64,000 bases of DNA from Typhlomys cinereus (lineage: Eukaryota; Chordata; Mammalia; Rodentia; Platacanthomyidae): assembly GCA_023101885.1 (NCBI GenBank), contig JALPQD010000125.1:2071501-2135500 (forward strand), written 5' to 3'. A program made the translations under genes and the position numbers. The notes below the pieces were generated by a model. That model was not told the DNA's origin. It did no database searches and saw nothing but the letters and a program-made list of their open reading frames with translations. Of this stretch, positions 33,986 through 47,477 are shown piece by piece (the stretch's first letter is position 1; each line of letters opens with the position of its first letter).

Positions 33986-34469
33986 TTGATAAAGTGAAAA
34001 ACCTCAGTATGCAAATGTTGCATGCACTGCCCCCTGCTGGTAGTGAGGCCCATCACAGCAGCTCAGATCGAAGACTTCTATGGCCTCTGTGCCCAGGTAG
34101 GTTTTTCTACACCTACTAAGATATCCTTTAGTTTCACTCCTCTGTTTTGTTAATGCAGTGAATGATACTGGTTGATTTTCAATTGCTAATCAGTATGATC
34201 CTCCTGGAAATAATGTTTATGATCACAAAGTATTCTGAACTATATGTCATAATTATATTATTGTATACAGTATACTAATGTATTATAGTTTTTCATTTTT
34301 CTTTTTTATTAGTGTATGATATATAAAGTGGGCCAAGAGTCTCCATATCTCTTTGTTTTAAAATAATCAGTTATATGTTTTAACTTTGCATTTCTAACTA
34401 AAGATCTTTCAAAGATTTAAGACTGTTATTGTTTGGAACTTTTCAAAATTCAAATATCAACATCTGTAA
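33986..34469. other. Low-copy arm sequence, no gene recognised
   Basis: AT-rich partner of 13,986-14,479; includes a long A/T stretch with TATATA motifs near 34,240-34,330. No coding signal. Confidence 0.6.
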
Positions 34470-34575
34470 ATAATGGCTTACATCTGTAATCCCAGTTCTC
34501 AGATATTTAGGAGGTAGAAGCAGGAGATCAGGAGTTCAAGGTCAGCCTGTGACCCTCCCTCTCTTTAAAAAAAAA
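34470..34575 (+). mobile_element. B1 SINE
   Basis: GGCTTACATCTGTAATCCCA, AGGAGTTCAAGGTCAGCCTG, then an A run. Partner of 13,879-13,985. Confidence 0.85.
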
Positions 34576-35274
34576 AGTTGGGAATACAGCTGGTGACTTT
34601 GCATTTAAGCACCCAGATAATTGTGTACCTCAGAGTGAATCAAGATCAAGCAGAAAAGTGAAAATAAAGCACATAATACATGTGGACAGGCAAAGTTGAC
34701 TGGATTGCCTTCTTCAGGAAATATTGACTTAAATCAAGGCACAGGACAATTGTTAATTTAAGAACGTTCTCTTAGGTAGTGGTAGAAGAAATTGAAGGGG
34801 GTCGGGCAGTAACTCAGTCCTGTAGACCACCTAACATCCCCCATCCTCGCAGGAGGGAGCAAGAGTAGGAAGGAAGGGGAGGGAGTAACAACAGCTATTT
34901 CAATATCATTCAGGACCACAAAAATCTACCAAAAATGTAATAGAGTTTAATGCCTGAGATGTGTTCCACACATCATTTGATTGCTGTGCAATATGGAAAA
35001 ATATGGGCAAACCAGGAGCACAGGTTACTCAGTGAAAAGTCAGAGACAAAGACAAATAAACACCCTGTGGGGACATTTACTTCAGCTGTATGGGGCAGTG
35101 GGGATCTCAGGGAGGCAATGTAGAGTGGTGAATTCCAGAGATGGAGGGAAAGAGACTGTGAGATTTGGTTTGAAGAGTAAAGAGATTTAGCTCTAGACAA
35201 GGAAAAGAATTGTGATGGTGGTGGTGGTGGCTGCACACACTAGGAATGACCCATGGAGGATGGAAATGTTATGG

Positions 35275-35440
35275 GTGGGCTTATGAGATGGTAGAGCAGG
35301 AAGGAGTCTGCTGGAAAACCTGATGAGTTGAATTCAGTCCCCAGAATGTCACATGGTGGAAAGGAAGGACAGCTGTCGTCTGACCTCCACCCATGAACCA
35401 TGGCACACCCTTTCCTCAACCTCTCTACTATCAAATATAT
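35275..35440 (+). mobile_element. Old B2/B3-type SINE, right arm
   Basis: CTTATGAGATGGTAGAGCAG head and CACATGGTGGAAAGGAAGG body. Partner of 13,000-13,170. Confidence 0.75.
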
Positions 35441-37430
35441 TTTTAAAAATGAAGAAAAGAAGCATTATGTCTCCTTATCACAGCTCAAGGTCTGGTGGAA
35501 TGCAGTGCCCCTGGCTATCCTGAGACTTGCCTCTTTAGTTTACTAGGTTTATCTACATTCTTCTAATTCTCTGCCAGACAACACCTCATTTGAGCTGCAA
35601 ATGAAGTAGCAGAGATAATGCCATCTCCTCAAGATCTAGCCTCTGACTCCATTTTGTGTCTTCTGCAGACATGTTTTTTCCAGCCACAAGCCTTCTCTTC
35701 CATTGCCCCCCCACTTCCCCCCAAAAGCTGCATCTGCAAATTCCTTGGCAGCACTTTTGGGACTTATCTTGACCTGACCACAGACACATATATAAGCAAA
35801 ATAGCTCTGTGATGGATAATAAAACAATCTCTTTATGTTACCAAAACACTTTCAAAATAACTACAGTTACAAGGTCTCTTTAATCTAAATCTCACTCAAC
35901 TATTGTGATTTTTGTGGGTTTTTTCCCCATTTTTGAACTCCTAATTCCTAAAGTTCAGCACTGAGAGACTTTTGAGGCACCAATCACTCGTGGTCACATG
36001 CTTAATCAATACAGGACTTCTTTTACTCTTAATTGCCCTACTTTGTGGTGGTCTGTAACTCTTTGGTGGGAGTTACATGTCTGGAAAGCTGTCAGCCTCT
36101 GCTTGAGATGACAAGTATTTTGGAAATGGTATGAGTACCCTTAGCAAGATCTCCATCCCTTTTGTATGGGGGGCAATCTCTTTCCTTTATGCACATAAAT
36201 GTTTCTGTACTGGTTGAGTTTACATACATGGAAGAGTAGCATGGTAGGTCTGGTCACGCTTCCTGGGGAGTAAATCACACTTCACAGAAACCCAGACTGT
36301 GACCAAGCTGTGGCCCAACCCTCCCAGAGAGAAAGCCAAGAGCAGATGGTTGCAAAACACACTTTGGAGATGGTGAAATGGCTGCATAAGTGAGAGGGCC
36401 TGGTAGGAGAAAGAACTCAGGAACTCTTTGGGGATCTTTGGTGACTTGACACAGGCCACACCCATGTTGAAAGATTTGGGTTACTGTCTACTTTTAGTGC
36501 TAGACTCAAAATTTTTTTAAAAGGATTTATACAGGTGATGAAGAGAGGAAAATCTTTAGTATCATCATCATGTACAATTTCAATCAAAACCATGGTGATT
36601 CTACAGATTTAAAAGAAAATGCCTTATCATATTAATTGCATGAGAAGAGATTTTTCAAATCAGAAAACCACTATTCAGGACAAGAAGAAAATAAAGAATG
36701 TCAGAGACTTCAAGACTCCTGGGCATGTAGGGTGCAGCATCAGTACACATGTCTGCAGGGACAGGATGAGGGACCCCACTGGGATTTCTCAAGCTCCTTC
36801 ACTGACATGGATTGAAGGGCGTCATATTGTGAATCATCTGCAGGGCTTCAGTTCCTTTCCATTCTAGTTTCCTTCCTGATGGGCATCTCAGGTTTCAGCA
36901 GCTTCTGGGGGCAACCAAGGCTCCAGGAGACACTTAGAGCAATGATGCCTCTCTGCACTTCCAAAGGATTTTCATCTCCCGGCTGGCTCAGGACATGGTG
37001 GGCGCCATTACAGGCTGCATCTGTTTCTTCTTGAGGTGACTATAGTTTCTTTGCAGTTTCAGCCACCAGCTTCTCCACACATGGCTCTCTACAGCATTTT
37101 TGTCCCCTCTCAACACCAGGTGCAGGTCCACCCAGCAGTGACTGAACAGATGCTCACATCTCTCTGCCTCTGGGACCACTGCAACAGCAACTCAGTGCAT
37201 TGAATTATCCAGTGCCCAGGCCCAAGCCGGTTCTGGGTCCATGTCTGCTAGCAGCTGGGAATCTGGATAGACGCTCCTCTGAGTTACTTTTTCCAGTGTT
37301 GGTCCGCAGAGAACCATAACCTCAGTTTTTCCACCAGGCCAAGCAGCACAACTGTTGAGGTGGCAATGATTCAGTCCAGTGTGAAGGCATCACCAGAGTC
37401 AGAAATCAAAATGCAATTAGTTTGTTCTGA
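35441..37430. other. Low-copy arm sequence, right copy
   Basis: Inverted partner of 10,960-12,995. The short frame seen on the left (11,363 onwards) is interrupted here by a stop, arguing against a maintained gene. Confidence 0.5.
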
Positions 37431-37439
37431 GGTTAATCC

Positions 37440-38020
37440 TGGTAAGGTGATAATTGTATCCTTTGCAAAGGCATTGTTATGGTTGCATTTTGGTTTCAAT
37501 TTGACAGTTGCAGAGCTTTTGGGGCACAGCTGTGGAAGGTTAATGGCAAGGAGGAGGGAATTGCTCTTCCTTTATCTTGTGTTGACTTCTTGTAGAGTCC
37601 ACTCAGTGCATGTCATTCACTTTTAGAGGATCGTGGCCTTCTTTGTTGTTGTTGCTGCTGTTTCCTCCGTCCTTGGCTGACTTGGAGATCTGTGTTTTCC
37701 ACGGCATTGTTTCTGTTCCCGCTGCCTTTGGAGCCTGGCCTCTAGGCCTTGCTGTTGTGCTCTGTTCATTGCTGACATTGGAGCCCAACTCTTCTTCACA
37801 GCTGATGTCTGAACCCAGCATCTTTGACCCTCCAGAGAAGCTAGAGCTTGAGACTTTCTTCGGATCTTTTGACTTTGTGGAACATTCCAGTCAAGACTTA
37901 AATGGTTGCAGGAAGCTACTTTGAAGAACACTATTTTTTATTGTGAGTTATTTTAATAAATTTATTTTTGTATATTGCATTCTATAGATTCTGTTTCTTT
38001 AGCAAACCCTGATTAATACA
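37440..38020 (-). mobile_element. Old interspersed repeat, right arm
   Basis: Inverted partner of 10,415-10,955, about 96% identical over the best 165 bp I compared. The same terminal motifs are present in antisense. Confidence 0.6.
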
Positions 38021-38642
38021 GGCATTGATGGAATCTCCTGGCTTTTTATTCAATCAGGCAACAGAAAGGCATGGATTGCATGGAAGGAAATATCCAGTTC
38101 TTGGTATTTTCTATTCACTGTAGAAAGTGTCTCTTTGTTTCAAATAAGGCTACATAAATTAGTTACCAAGTCTAATTCTCTTGTTTATTGTCAAAGTCCT
38201 ACTTGCCCTGATTGGCAAGATTCAGTGGGGCTGGTTCATAATCTATGATCAAACCTAATTCAAACTGGTACTACATTGAGAATTTCAGGTTTATTTTATT
38301 TATTATATATTCATAATTTCCTTTATTTATCTTGTTTTTGTACTTTTGGGGAAATGTCTCGTTGTTTAGCTCACACTGTTCCGGAATTTACTACCTAACC
38401 CAGGTTGGCCTCCTATCTCATCTTCTTGTGCTCCAGAATTACTGGTATGTGACACAATGTCTTATCCAAACCTAGGTTTTGAAAACACATATCCAAGTAA
38501 GGAAATGAAGAAGGCGGCAATAATGTTGGGTTGAGAAAAGAAAAACCTTGTGCCCATTGAGAATCACCATATTTCTAATCTATGCTTACATTACTTGCAT
38601 CAAAGAATATTTAAGTTTGGTATGATTTTAAAATTAAATGTA

Positions 38643-38953
38643 GGGGCTGGAGAGGTGGCTCAGGGGTTAAGCCTCCGCCTTGCAGGCGGAAGGTCCTGAG
38701 TTCGGATCCCAGATCCCAGGAATAGACGTTGGGCAGAGGCGGGGGTGGCCTGTGCTTCTGCTCCGGGTGGGGCGGAGCCTGTGAATCCTGGGGCAGAAGG
38801 AGGTGGAGGCGTCCATGGTGGTTCTCGAATTCGTCCGTGGTTCTACACATACACAGACACACACACACACACACACAGAGACACATACACGCGCGCACAC
38901 ATACACACGCATATGCACACAGTTGAATAAATAATAATAATAATAATAAAAGC
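38643..38953 (+). mobile_element. Young B2-type SINE, right arm only
   Basis: GGGGCTGGAGAGGTGGCTCA head, B box GAGTTCGGATCC, (CA)n-rich 3' part and an (AAT)n tail. The target-site duplication TTTAAAATTAAATGTA is at 38,627-38,642 and 38,954-38,969. The left-arm site near 9,800 is empty. Confidence 0.95.
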
Positions 38954-39384
38954 TTTAAAATTAAATGTAAATTGCCTATTCATAAGATTTTTGTAGCATA
39001 TCATAATTATTAGTTAATTATTTCCTTTAATTAGTTATTAGTTCTCTTTGTCTATTCTGTTTCTATGGAAATTCTTCTGGTTAATATTTTTATATTTAAC
39101 TGTATGTCATTTATTATCATGTGTGTGTGTGTGTGTGTGTGTGCTCTATGGCATGTGGGTTGAGGTTAGAGGACAGCTTGGTGCCCTTGGTTCTCTCCTT
39201 TTACCTTTGCATTGGTTCTGGGGGTCAAATTCAGTCTTTCATGAAAGCATCTTACCCACCAAACTATCTCTTCCTTCCCAGAATTACATTTTAAATATTT
39301 GTTTCTGCATCAATCTATCTTAAGTAGCTTCTTCTCTATGCATTTTTAATAGAATTATTCGTGGATTTCTATGTCATTGTGATA

Positions 39385-39790
39385 GTTAAGCACAAGTGTC
39401 AACTTGACTGTTTGAGCTCTGGGCACATTTATAGAGAATTAATAGTTGAGTTAAGCCCAGAGCAACCTGCAAGAGATTGTCTAGCTGATAGGGAAGGTCC
39501 AGCCCATGGTGGGTGAGAATAGGCCCTGGAATAAGTCACAGAAAACTGGTTGAGAGAGTTGGCAACCTTCTGTACACTTGGCCAGACATGCTGGTCTGGC
39601 GAGTAAGGATTGTCCCTCTTTCAGCTGTTATGTGGTGATGGTGTGGCCAGTTCTCTTGTCCTGGTGTTGGTGCATGCTCTTCATCAAGCTGAATGAAGAA
39701 CTGTAACCAGGAATCTTAAGAGAATAAGCCCTTGTTTCATTAAGCAATTTGATGGCCAATTATCAGCAATGCTACAGGCTGACTGCAACA
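39385..39790 (+). mobile_element. Old repeat fused to U6, right arm
   Basis: Begins GTGTCAACTTGACTGTTTGA and ends next to the antisense U6 pseudogene. Partner of 8,653-9,060. Confidence 0.4.
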
Positions 39791-39858
39791 GTCATCTTGT
39801 GCAGGGGCCATGCTAATCTTCTTTATATCATTCCAATTTTAGTATATGTGCTGCTACA
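39791..39858 (-). pseudogene. U6 snRNA pseudogene, 3'-truncated (right arm)
   Basis: Inverted partner of 8,585-8,652 with the same 3' truncation at GATGAC and the same fused downstream sequence. The chimera was therefore formed before the inverted duplication. Confidence 0.9.
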
Positions 39859-40280
39859 ACAAATACTGTTCATATATTTTCAATTCAAGGAAAAAGTATC
39901 AGGATAAGGAACTAATTCTATTCAGAATTGTCTGTCCATTTGCAAGATTTTAAGATCTTTATGTGCACATGTCACCTCCTGTTTGGATCTCTACACATTA
40001 TCCTCTGGCAAGTCTCCCTGTGTACTAGACCTCCCCTGAGCTGTGAGTGAACTTTCAGATCTCAGGTGGTTGCCATCACGACATGCAGTAGTCCTTTAAG
40101 ACCTTGCAGAAGAATTTCTCTAGGATACATACACCTGAATAGAATTGTGCCATGATGAAAGTTAAGTTGAATTGTTAATTTGATTGTGTTAAGAAGTGGT
40201 AGTGGGACTACTGAAGCACAACTTTAGATGTGTCAACAATGACATTTTTTTTTTTAGCAGTGACATTTCAAGAGTCATTT

Positions 40281-40488
40281 AGGGCCTGAAGAGATGGCTC
40301 AGGGGTGCCTCCAAAGCCGATCCTTGGATTTCAAGTAAAAACACCAGGTGAAAAGGTGGCAGCCTGTACTTTCAGCTCTGGAAGGTGAAGCCTGGGAAAC
40401 TAGAGCTAAGCAAATAGGAGGAAAGAATCTAGGATGACTTCTAAATCACCTTGGGTCTTCTACAGGGACACACAATGCCTACCCTCTG

Positions 40489-40536
<48 letters not shown>
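40281..40536 (+). mobile_element. Old B2-type SINE with (CA)n, right arm
   Basis: GGGCCTGAAGAGATGGCTCA head, short body and a (CA)n 3' part at 40,493-40,536. Partner of 7,893-8,149. Confidence 0.8.
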
Positions 40537-40539
<3 letters not shown>

Positions 40540-41307
40540 GAGGCAATTAGATCATGGGAAGATGGTGTAATGATCAATCCTTCATTGGGTTTGTGGCATT
40601 ATGATGTTATTAAGAGATGGTAGAAGGTAGGAGTTGGGATGAGTCTGAGACAGTAGGTAACCGTGAATGTGTATATCTCGAACCTATGTCTTGCTCTGAT
40701 CCCTTCCAATTCTTTTCCCTCTTTCTTGGCCTCCCAAGATGTGAACTGTCTTTCTCCATCATGCCCCCTCGTTATAAAGGACCAAACCTTCTGAAAACAA
40801 GAAACAAAGGAAATCTTTCTTCTCTTCAATAACTTTTGTCAGGTATTTGTTCACAGAATCAGAAATTAATAAACTAATTGAAGATGTGTGAGTCATCTAG
40901 GCATGGCAATTCATGTCTATAATCTCTGTAGATAATATGGGCTTCAGCAGAATCTGAGGTACAAAGATTACACTGAGTTCTAGGCTAGACTGGGCTATAA
41001 TGAGATTCTACCTTTAAAAAAAAACCCACAGATATGTAAGTCTCATTTCCTGAACACTGCGAGATTGCTCTTTTAATGGATGCCGTACCTTGAAGTACTT
41101 CACAAGAATGTGAAGATACATGGAATAATCTAGAATTCAAACACTTACCATGGTCTTGGTAGCTCGGAATGTAGTAACCTTGATGGTAGGCATTTTATAT
41201 TTTTTTCTGCTTTCTGTCTCTCCTCAGGTGTCAGATTTTATTTTTGCTGTTTTTGTTTGTTTGTTTTTGAAACACTAGCAATAGTCCAGGCTGGTCTTGA
41301 ACTTTCT

Positions 41308-41604
41308 TTCTTTTTTTTTTTAAATTTTTTATTATTATTATTTATTCAACTGTGCGCATGTGCATGTGTATGTGCACGCGCGTGTGTGTCTGTGTGTGTG
41401 TGTGTCTGTGTATGTGTAGAACCACGGACGAATTCGTGAACCACCTCCTCCTGCCCCGGGATTCACAGGCTCCGCCCTACCAGGACCAGAAGCGCAGGCC
41501 GCCCCCGCTTCTGCCCGGCGTCTATACGTGGGTTCTGGGATCCGAACTCAGGACCTTCCGCCTGCAAGACGGAGGCTTAACCCCTGAGCCACCTCTCCAG
41601 CCCC
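41308..41604 (-). mobile_element. Young B2-type SINE, right arm only
   Basis: Antisense B2 inserted into an old B1; the target-site duplication TGGTCTTGAACTTTCT is at 41,292-41,307 and 41,605-41,620. The left-arm B1 (7,040-7,205) is uninterrupted. Confidence 0.95.
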
Positions 41605-42206
41605 TGGTCTTGAACTTTCTATGTATCTGAGGATGACCTTAAGCTCCTCATTCTCTTCTCTCTACCTCTCAAGTGCTGAGATTACAGGTCTGTACCACCA
41701 CATCTACTTATCATTTTCTAATGAGCAGTCTGCATACCTTTGGAATACTTGGGTACACAAGTATCTTTGGGTACTTGTGTGCATGCATGCAGAGGCCAGA
41801 AGTTGATATAAGTCTTTTCCTCTATCATTCTTTACTTTATTTTTTGAGACATGAACCTTCAACTTGAAGCTTTGTTTGGCTATGCTAACCAAAAAGGTAG
41901 ACCAAGAAGGTCTGCTTGTCTCCACCTACTAACGCCAAAGTTACAAGTAGATACAGACATTCCCGACTTTATTCTGGGAATGTGAACTTAGGTCTTCTTA
42001 CTTTCACAGCAAAAGCTCTTATGCATTGAGCCATCTGCCTAGGCTCTTCATTAGGTTTTTAGTGAAGCCGAGTAGCTTTTTTGTTAATGTTATTGACCCA
42101 GTCCTATTTTCATCCCTTCAACTATCTTTGATCTGACAGGTCTTTGTTGTGCATAGAAGACCATGTTGAAGAAACCAGGTTTAAATTCCATAAGTGCATC
42201 TCTAGT

Positions 42207-42345
42207 GACAACTGTTTTTTGTTTGTTTGCTCATTGAGACAGGGTTTTCCAATGTAGCCCAGGCTGGCCTTCACTTATCATCCTCCTCTTCCTCCTTCCA
42301 AGTACTTGAGAGATAGGTACTACACACCACTACATGCAGATATTG
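42207..42345 (-). mobile_element. B1 SINE, right arm
   Basis: Antisense B1 with GTTTGCTCATTGAGACAGGG and ATGTAGCCCAGGCTGGCC; partner of 6,412-6,540. Confidence 0.85.
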
Positions 42346-42596
42346 TATTGACTACTGTGTTGGATTCAAACCATATTGAATATTATAGTAGGAGAAATCT
42401 AGACCCAGAAAGTTCATAGTTTGAGGCTAAAGAAGACTCTAACAGAGAGCTATTTTATAAGATTAGATTTTACTTACGATGCAATCTCAAATTCAATTTT
42501 CTGCAATAAATTAATTTACAGGAGAACAATAGAATGCCTCTCACATCTTTGTATTCATCTCTTATTTTAATATTAAAAGTTACATTTCTAGAAGTT

Positions 42597-42830
42597 TTAA
42601 AAGGTATTTATTTTTTTGTTTGAAAGAGAATGAGAGGGAGAATGACACACAGAGAGAAAGAGCCAGTGCATGCCATGACATATAGAGCACGAAGGTAGAA
42701 GACAGAGAACAACTTTCAGAAATCAGTTCTATCTTTCCACCATGTGGGCTTCTGGGGACAGAACTCAGGTTGCCAAGCTTTTGAGCTGTACCTTGCCTGC
42801 TTAGCTATCTTGCCAGTATATGTTTCTGAA
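42597..42830 (-). mobile_element. Old B2-type SINE, right arm
   Basis: Inverted partner of 5,935-6,155, with CACCATGTGGGCTTCTGGGG and GCTATCTTGCCAG in antisense. It predates the duplication. Confidence 0.75.
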
Positions 42831-43680
42831 AGTTCAAACAAGTTTTTTTTAAAGAGTATTCTATAACTGGAGAGACTACTTCCTCCTTCCCCCTAAGTAT
42901 AACTAGAGATCCAGGGATGGGGGTACACAGCTGTAATGCCAGCACTAGGAGGAAGATAGAAGATGATCTCCAGTTGGACGCCATCTGGGCCATAGAGTGA
43001 GAGCAAATATCCCAATACTAAACAAAGAAAAATCCTGCAGAGTTGGAAATCATAAACACTTGTACATCTTCCTACCTGCTAGCCTTGTCTTAAAACCCAC
43101 ACCAAAACAAAACAAAACCAGTCTCACTGTGTACTACAGGCTGATCTCCTTGTGTGAGTTCTTCTGGCTCAGGCTCCCAAATGCTAAATTCCAGGTGTTG
43201 GGCATCTTTTTCCTTTAATTCTTACCACTGAGTGAATACGTCCTAATATATCTATTATTTTACGAGAATAAAATTAGAAATTAAAAAAATGCTTTTCTTC
43301 CTTATAGTCCTTCTCATTAAATGCCTGGGTGATCTAGAATAATTTTCAAAATTATTAATGAACCTTATTACAATGTTCTCAGATTTTACTTTATTTCTAG
43401 AGAAGTGGATGCCAACACAGCCAAAAGACTCATGATTAAGTCTACATCACCATCTACAGTCCATGTTTAGACTGCATGTCTACCTCAGTTGGGAATATGA
43501 ATTCTGAGAGATCTGGGTGCAGTACGACCTTGTGGTAGACCCAAGAACTTAAGGTGCCACATACTCATGGTCACTAAATACAAACTTAGGACAATCACTC
43601 CCGCAATCATTGTGTGTCACAGTGAAAATTCAAGGCCAGGACACTTGTGAGAGTATGGAAAGCACATGCAAATATTATTA

Positions 43681-45462
43681 TTTTTTTTCCACTCATACAA
43701 ACTTAACAGGTACACAAGTCCCCTCTCTCCCTCCAACCTCCTACCGCCCTATGCACCCCTCCCCTCCCTTCTCCCTCCCCATCCCTGAGTGCCTTTCCTT
43801 CCCATACCCAGAGCATCTTTTTTTTTTAATTTTTATTATTATTATTATTTATTCAACTGTATGCATGTGCGTGTGTATGTGCGCGTGCGTGTGTGTGTGT
43901 GTGTGTGTGTGCGTGTGTCTGTGTATGTGTATGTGTAGAACCACGGACGAATTCGCGAACCACCATGGACTCCTCCATCTCCTTCTGCCCCGGGATTCAC
44001 AGGCTCCGCCCTACCAGGACCAGAAGCGCAGGCCGCCCTGCTTCTGCCTGGCGTCTATACGTGGGATCTGGGATCCGAACTCGGGACCTTCCGCCTGCAA
44101 GGCGGAGGCTTAACCCCTGAGCTACCTCTCCAGCCCCCCAGAGCATCTTTTAATGTGCATGCCAGACTTTCCTCTGGGTCCTTCTCTCCGATGAGGTGCA
44201 AGGACCCAGTGGCATTTCCGAGAACCCTTTCCTGTGTTCCCCTTAAGCTTAGGAACACTACTGTGGCTGTCAATGCCTTGCCTCCAAGGATTTAGCGCCT
44301 TTAGCAAATGCTAGACTTTGTGGGGTCAATAGTGTGTTGGACATTGCACAGGGCATGCAAAGTCCAATTATGTTTGCTTCTGCCTTACCTTGTGTGGAGT
44401 ATCTTGCATATCATTGCTCCTCCCATCCTTGTGCTCTTACAATCTTACTGCCCCCTCTTCTGCGAATTTCCCTGAGCTTTAGGATGGGGAGAGATTAGGC
44501 TGGCCTTGTTCCAGGTGGTTGATATAGAGTCTCTGAAGTTCTGGATTTTGGTTTGTTGATTTTTTTTCCAGTTTTGCTGCTCATGCAATGCCTTTCACCT
44601 CCTGGCCAAAGATAAAAAACTGTTAAAGTAGAGTCTTGTTATAAGAGTATATTCAAAGGTAGATGTAATAAAATTAGGAAACCGCAGTGAGGGAGGGGTC
44701 AATCACACATTTGCAAAATGGTTACTTTTTATCTGCCAGACTATATGCCCTCCCTTTCTGGTGAGATCATACCCCATCAGTTGTAAATGACCAGGAACAA
44801 AACTCTGTGAACTTAACTAGATGTCTCATTACTCACTTGCAGTCCTTGATGGTGGCCTATTTTCTCTGCTGTTACATGGTCCCCTCTCTCCTTGTTTCTG
44901 GTGGGGCTCTCCTACCCCATCCCTCCTGTTCATAATCCTTGCAATTGCTATAGGTATTACAGAGATTTATCCTTGAGTGTCTCTAGGTGGGTTTGGTACT
45001 AGGAGCCATCTATTATGGAGTACATATGACGCTTAATTCTTGGGTTTGGGATACTTCACTTAATATGAATGTTTCTAATAGCATCCATTTCCCAGCAAAT
45101 TCCATTAATTCATCATTTTTGATGGTTGAGTAGTACTCCATTGTATAGATGTACCACATTTTCCTTATCCACTCGTTAACTGTTGGACATTTGGGTTGAT
45201 TCTATGTCTTTGCTATTGTAAACAGTGCTGCTATGAACATGGTTGTGCTTGTGCTATCAAGGTAAATTTTTACTGTATGTGGGGTTATTCCCAAAAGTGG
45301 AATAGCAGGTCATATGGCATTTCAATTTTTAATTTCATTAAGAATCTCCAGATGGCTCGCCAGAGTGGCTGTATGAGCCTGCATTCCCACCAGCAATGTA
45401 CAAGAGTTCCCTTCTCTCCACATCCTCTCCAGCATTTGGTGTTTTTTGTATTGTGGATTTTT
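43681..45462 (-). mobile_element. 5'-truncated L1, right arm only
   Basis: Antisense L1 3' end up to the ORF2 C-terminus ([21 protein letters not shown] near 45,390). The target-site duplication ACATGCAAA(T/C)ATTATTA is at 43,664-43,680 and 45,463-45,479. It is interrupted by a B2 at 43,822-44,136. Confidence 0.95.
43822..44136 (-). mobile_element. Young B2-type SINE nested in the L1
   Basis: Antisense B2 with long (TG)n; the target-site duplication CCCAGAGCATCTTTT is at 43,807-43,821 and 44,137-44,151. Being nested, it is younger than the L1 at 43,681. Confidence 0.95.
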
Positions 45463-46274
45463 ACATGCAAACATTATTAAGAGACACTAAAGGAAAGAAA
45501 GAAAAGAAAAGTAAGAAAAATTCCCAAGAGTAGGACGGGTTCCCAAGAGTGAAAATAAGTTGTGGAGTCTCGGGGTTTTCAATAGGGCCATGGCAAAAGA
45601 ACTTTGATTATTGCTATAAGTTTGGTCAGTTTTCTGTGTTGTCACGGAAGACCCACATGAATATCCTCTGGCCCAATCACGAAGAATGTCATGTATTGTT
45701 TAAGTGTTGCCCACCCAGTTAGAGATGGTTGAATTTCCACTTTGACCATCCATAATTCTTGAATTGCTAATTCTTTGCCTTGACTTTCTTCTAACTCTCA
45801 GTCACCTAGCCAGCATTACTATTTTCTGACTTGCAGATGTTTCAAATGTTATTAATTAAATGTTACAGTGCTCTCATTGCTACTAAGAATAAACTGTGGT
45901 TATTCTTATCTAACTTCATATCAGTGGCATGGTCTAGTTCTCTTTCTTGAAATAGGTGATTTTCTCAAAAAATGTTGTAATTGCATGGGAACCAAGAATG
46001 CATGAAATGTCAATAATTGTTTACAAATGTTCCTTGGGTAGAGGAGCCGAGAGTCTGCTTATACTGACCTTGCTTCCCAGAGCTTGTCAGCCTCCCAAGA
46101 GATCAGCTGCTGCAAGCTCTTGGGTATCTCATCCTGTAATCCCAACACTAGTAAGCTGGCACAAGAGAATCAGCAGTCTGGGGCCAACCTTCGATGCTGT
46201 AGAAAGACAAAACAGAAAGAAAAGGAAGGGGAAAAAAGAGAAACTGTTTCGTTTAATTTATTGTTTAGAACATT

Positions 46275-46690
46275 GTCATGGTTTAAAATGTGAGTTGTGC
46301 CTCACAGGCTCATGTGCTTGAATCTCTAGTTGTTTGGGAAATCATGTCACCTTTTGGAATTAAAGCCTTTCTGAAGGAAGGCAGTCCCAGGGGGTGGACA
46401 TTGAGTTTTCTTAATTTTGCTTCAGTCTGCTCTTGAGCTCTCAGCTCCTTTGAAGTCTGCAATGACTTAGGCCACCTCCGGCTTCTGCCACATGTCATGC
46501 CTTTTCCATCTTGAAGGACCATATTCCCCTTTTGTAATCATAAGGTGAATCATTCTCCCTTACTTCTATTCAGATCCTTGACTTCAGAGATTGTCTCACA
46601 GCAACAAAGAAAGAGTATCCTGTAAAGCATTTGGTATCAGGAAGACGGCATTGTTGTGTGAGACTGAAAATCTGGTACCAAAATGTGAAG
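46275..46690 (+). mobile_element. Old interspersed repeat, right arm
   Basis: Inverted partner of 4,560-4,965 with the same terminal motifs, including GTCTCACAGCAACAAAG. Family not assigned. Confidence 0.4.
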
Positions 46691-47214
46691 TTGTTGCTTA
46701 TGAAGCTGAGAGAGGTTGGTACCTAGCAGTTTGACTATTGCTATGATGTGACTGGTGTGTCTCTGGAGATGTTTCTTGGGAGAAATACATAAAACTTGAG
46801 GACTTTTGTTGGTAAAACCTTTGCATCTTGGAGACGGGGCCTAAAGGACTATTCTAGTGAGAGCTTGGAAGAGAGTGATGCTGTCAGAGTTGCAGACATT
46901 AAAAGCTCAATGTGTGATGGTCCAGGGGGGAACAGTGACTGTGTTGGGAACTACATGAGGGGCAAATGGAGTGATGTATTGGCAGAATGTTTGATCAAGT
47001 TTTGCCTTCATCCTGAAAGCTTGCCTGAAGTTAAATTCCTGTGTTTTCCTGAGGAAGTTTCAAGGCAAGGCAGTCTTGACAGTGTGGCATGGCTACTTTT
47101 TAGTGGTGTTGTATATAGCTATGAAAAAGAGCAAGGAATCAGGCAGGAAAAGATGAAAACTTTGAGGTTTGATGATGAAAGATGCCATGGTAAACTTAAA
47201 GAGTTAAACCTCAG

Positions 47215-47429
47215 GGTTTAAGGCTCTGTGTCACAAGCAGAAGTTCCAGAGTTTGGATCCCAGGACCCACATTAAAACACCAGATGATGGCAACAGACTG
47301 TACTTCTGGCCTGGGTGGGCAGAGCCTGGAAAATCCCAGAGCAAAACAAAAAGGAGGTAGAAGCACTCAAGTATGATTCCCAAATTTACCCTTGGTCCTC
47401 TGGTGGGACACACAATATCCTCTTACATG

Positions 47430-47475
<46 letters not shown>
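47215..47475 (+). mobile_element. Old B2-type SINE with (CA)n, right arm
   Basis: Partner of 3,752-4,015 in the opposite orientation, ending in a (CA)n run at about 47,432-47,472. Its presence in both arms dates it before the inverted duplication. Confidence 0.75.

Positions 47476-47477
<2 letters not shown>

Larger units (their letters stand above)
43400..45868. other. Block present only in the right arm
   Basis: Left-arm sequence at about 5,355-5,372 joins what corresponds to 43,395 directly to 45,870. The block contains a nested L1/B2 (43,681-45,462) with target-site duplication, plus about 670 bp of other DNA on both sides of it, so the difference is probably a deletion in the left arm and not just the L1 insertion. 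Confidence 0.75.

Noticed and set aside
46796..47221. 141-codon frame in the right arm.
   Set aside because: The left partner (3,949-4,314) is shorter and runs into an old B2. The sequence sits between interspersed repeats and matches no family I know.
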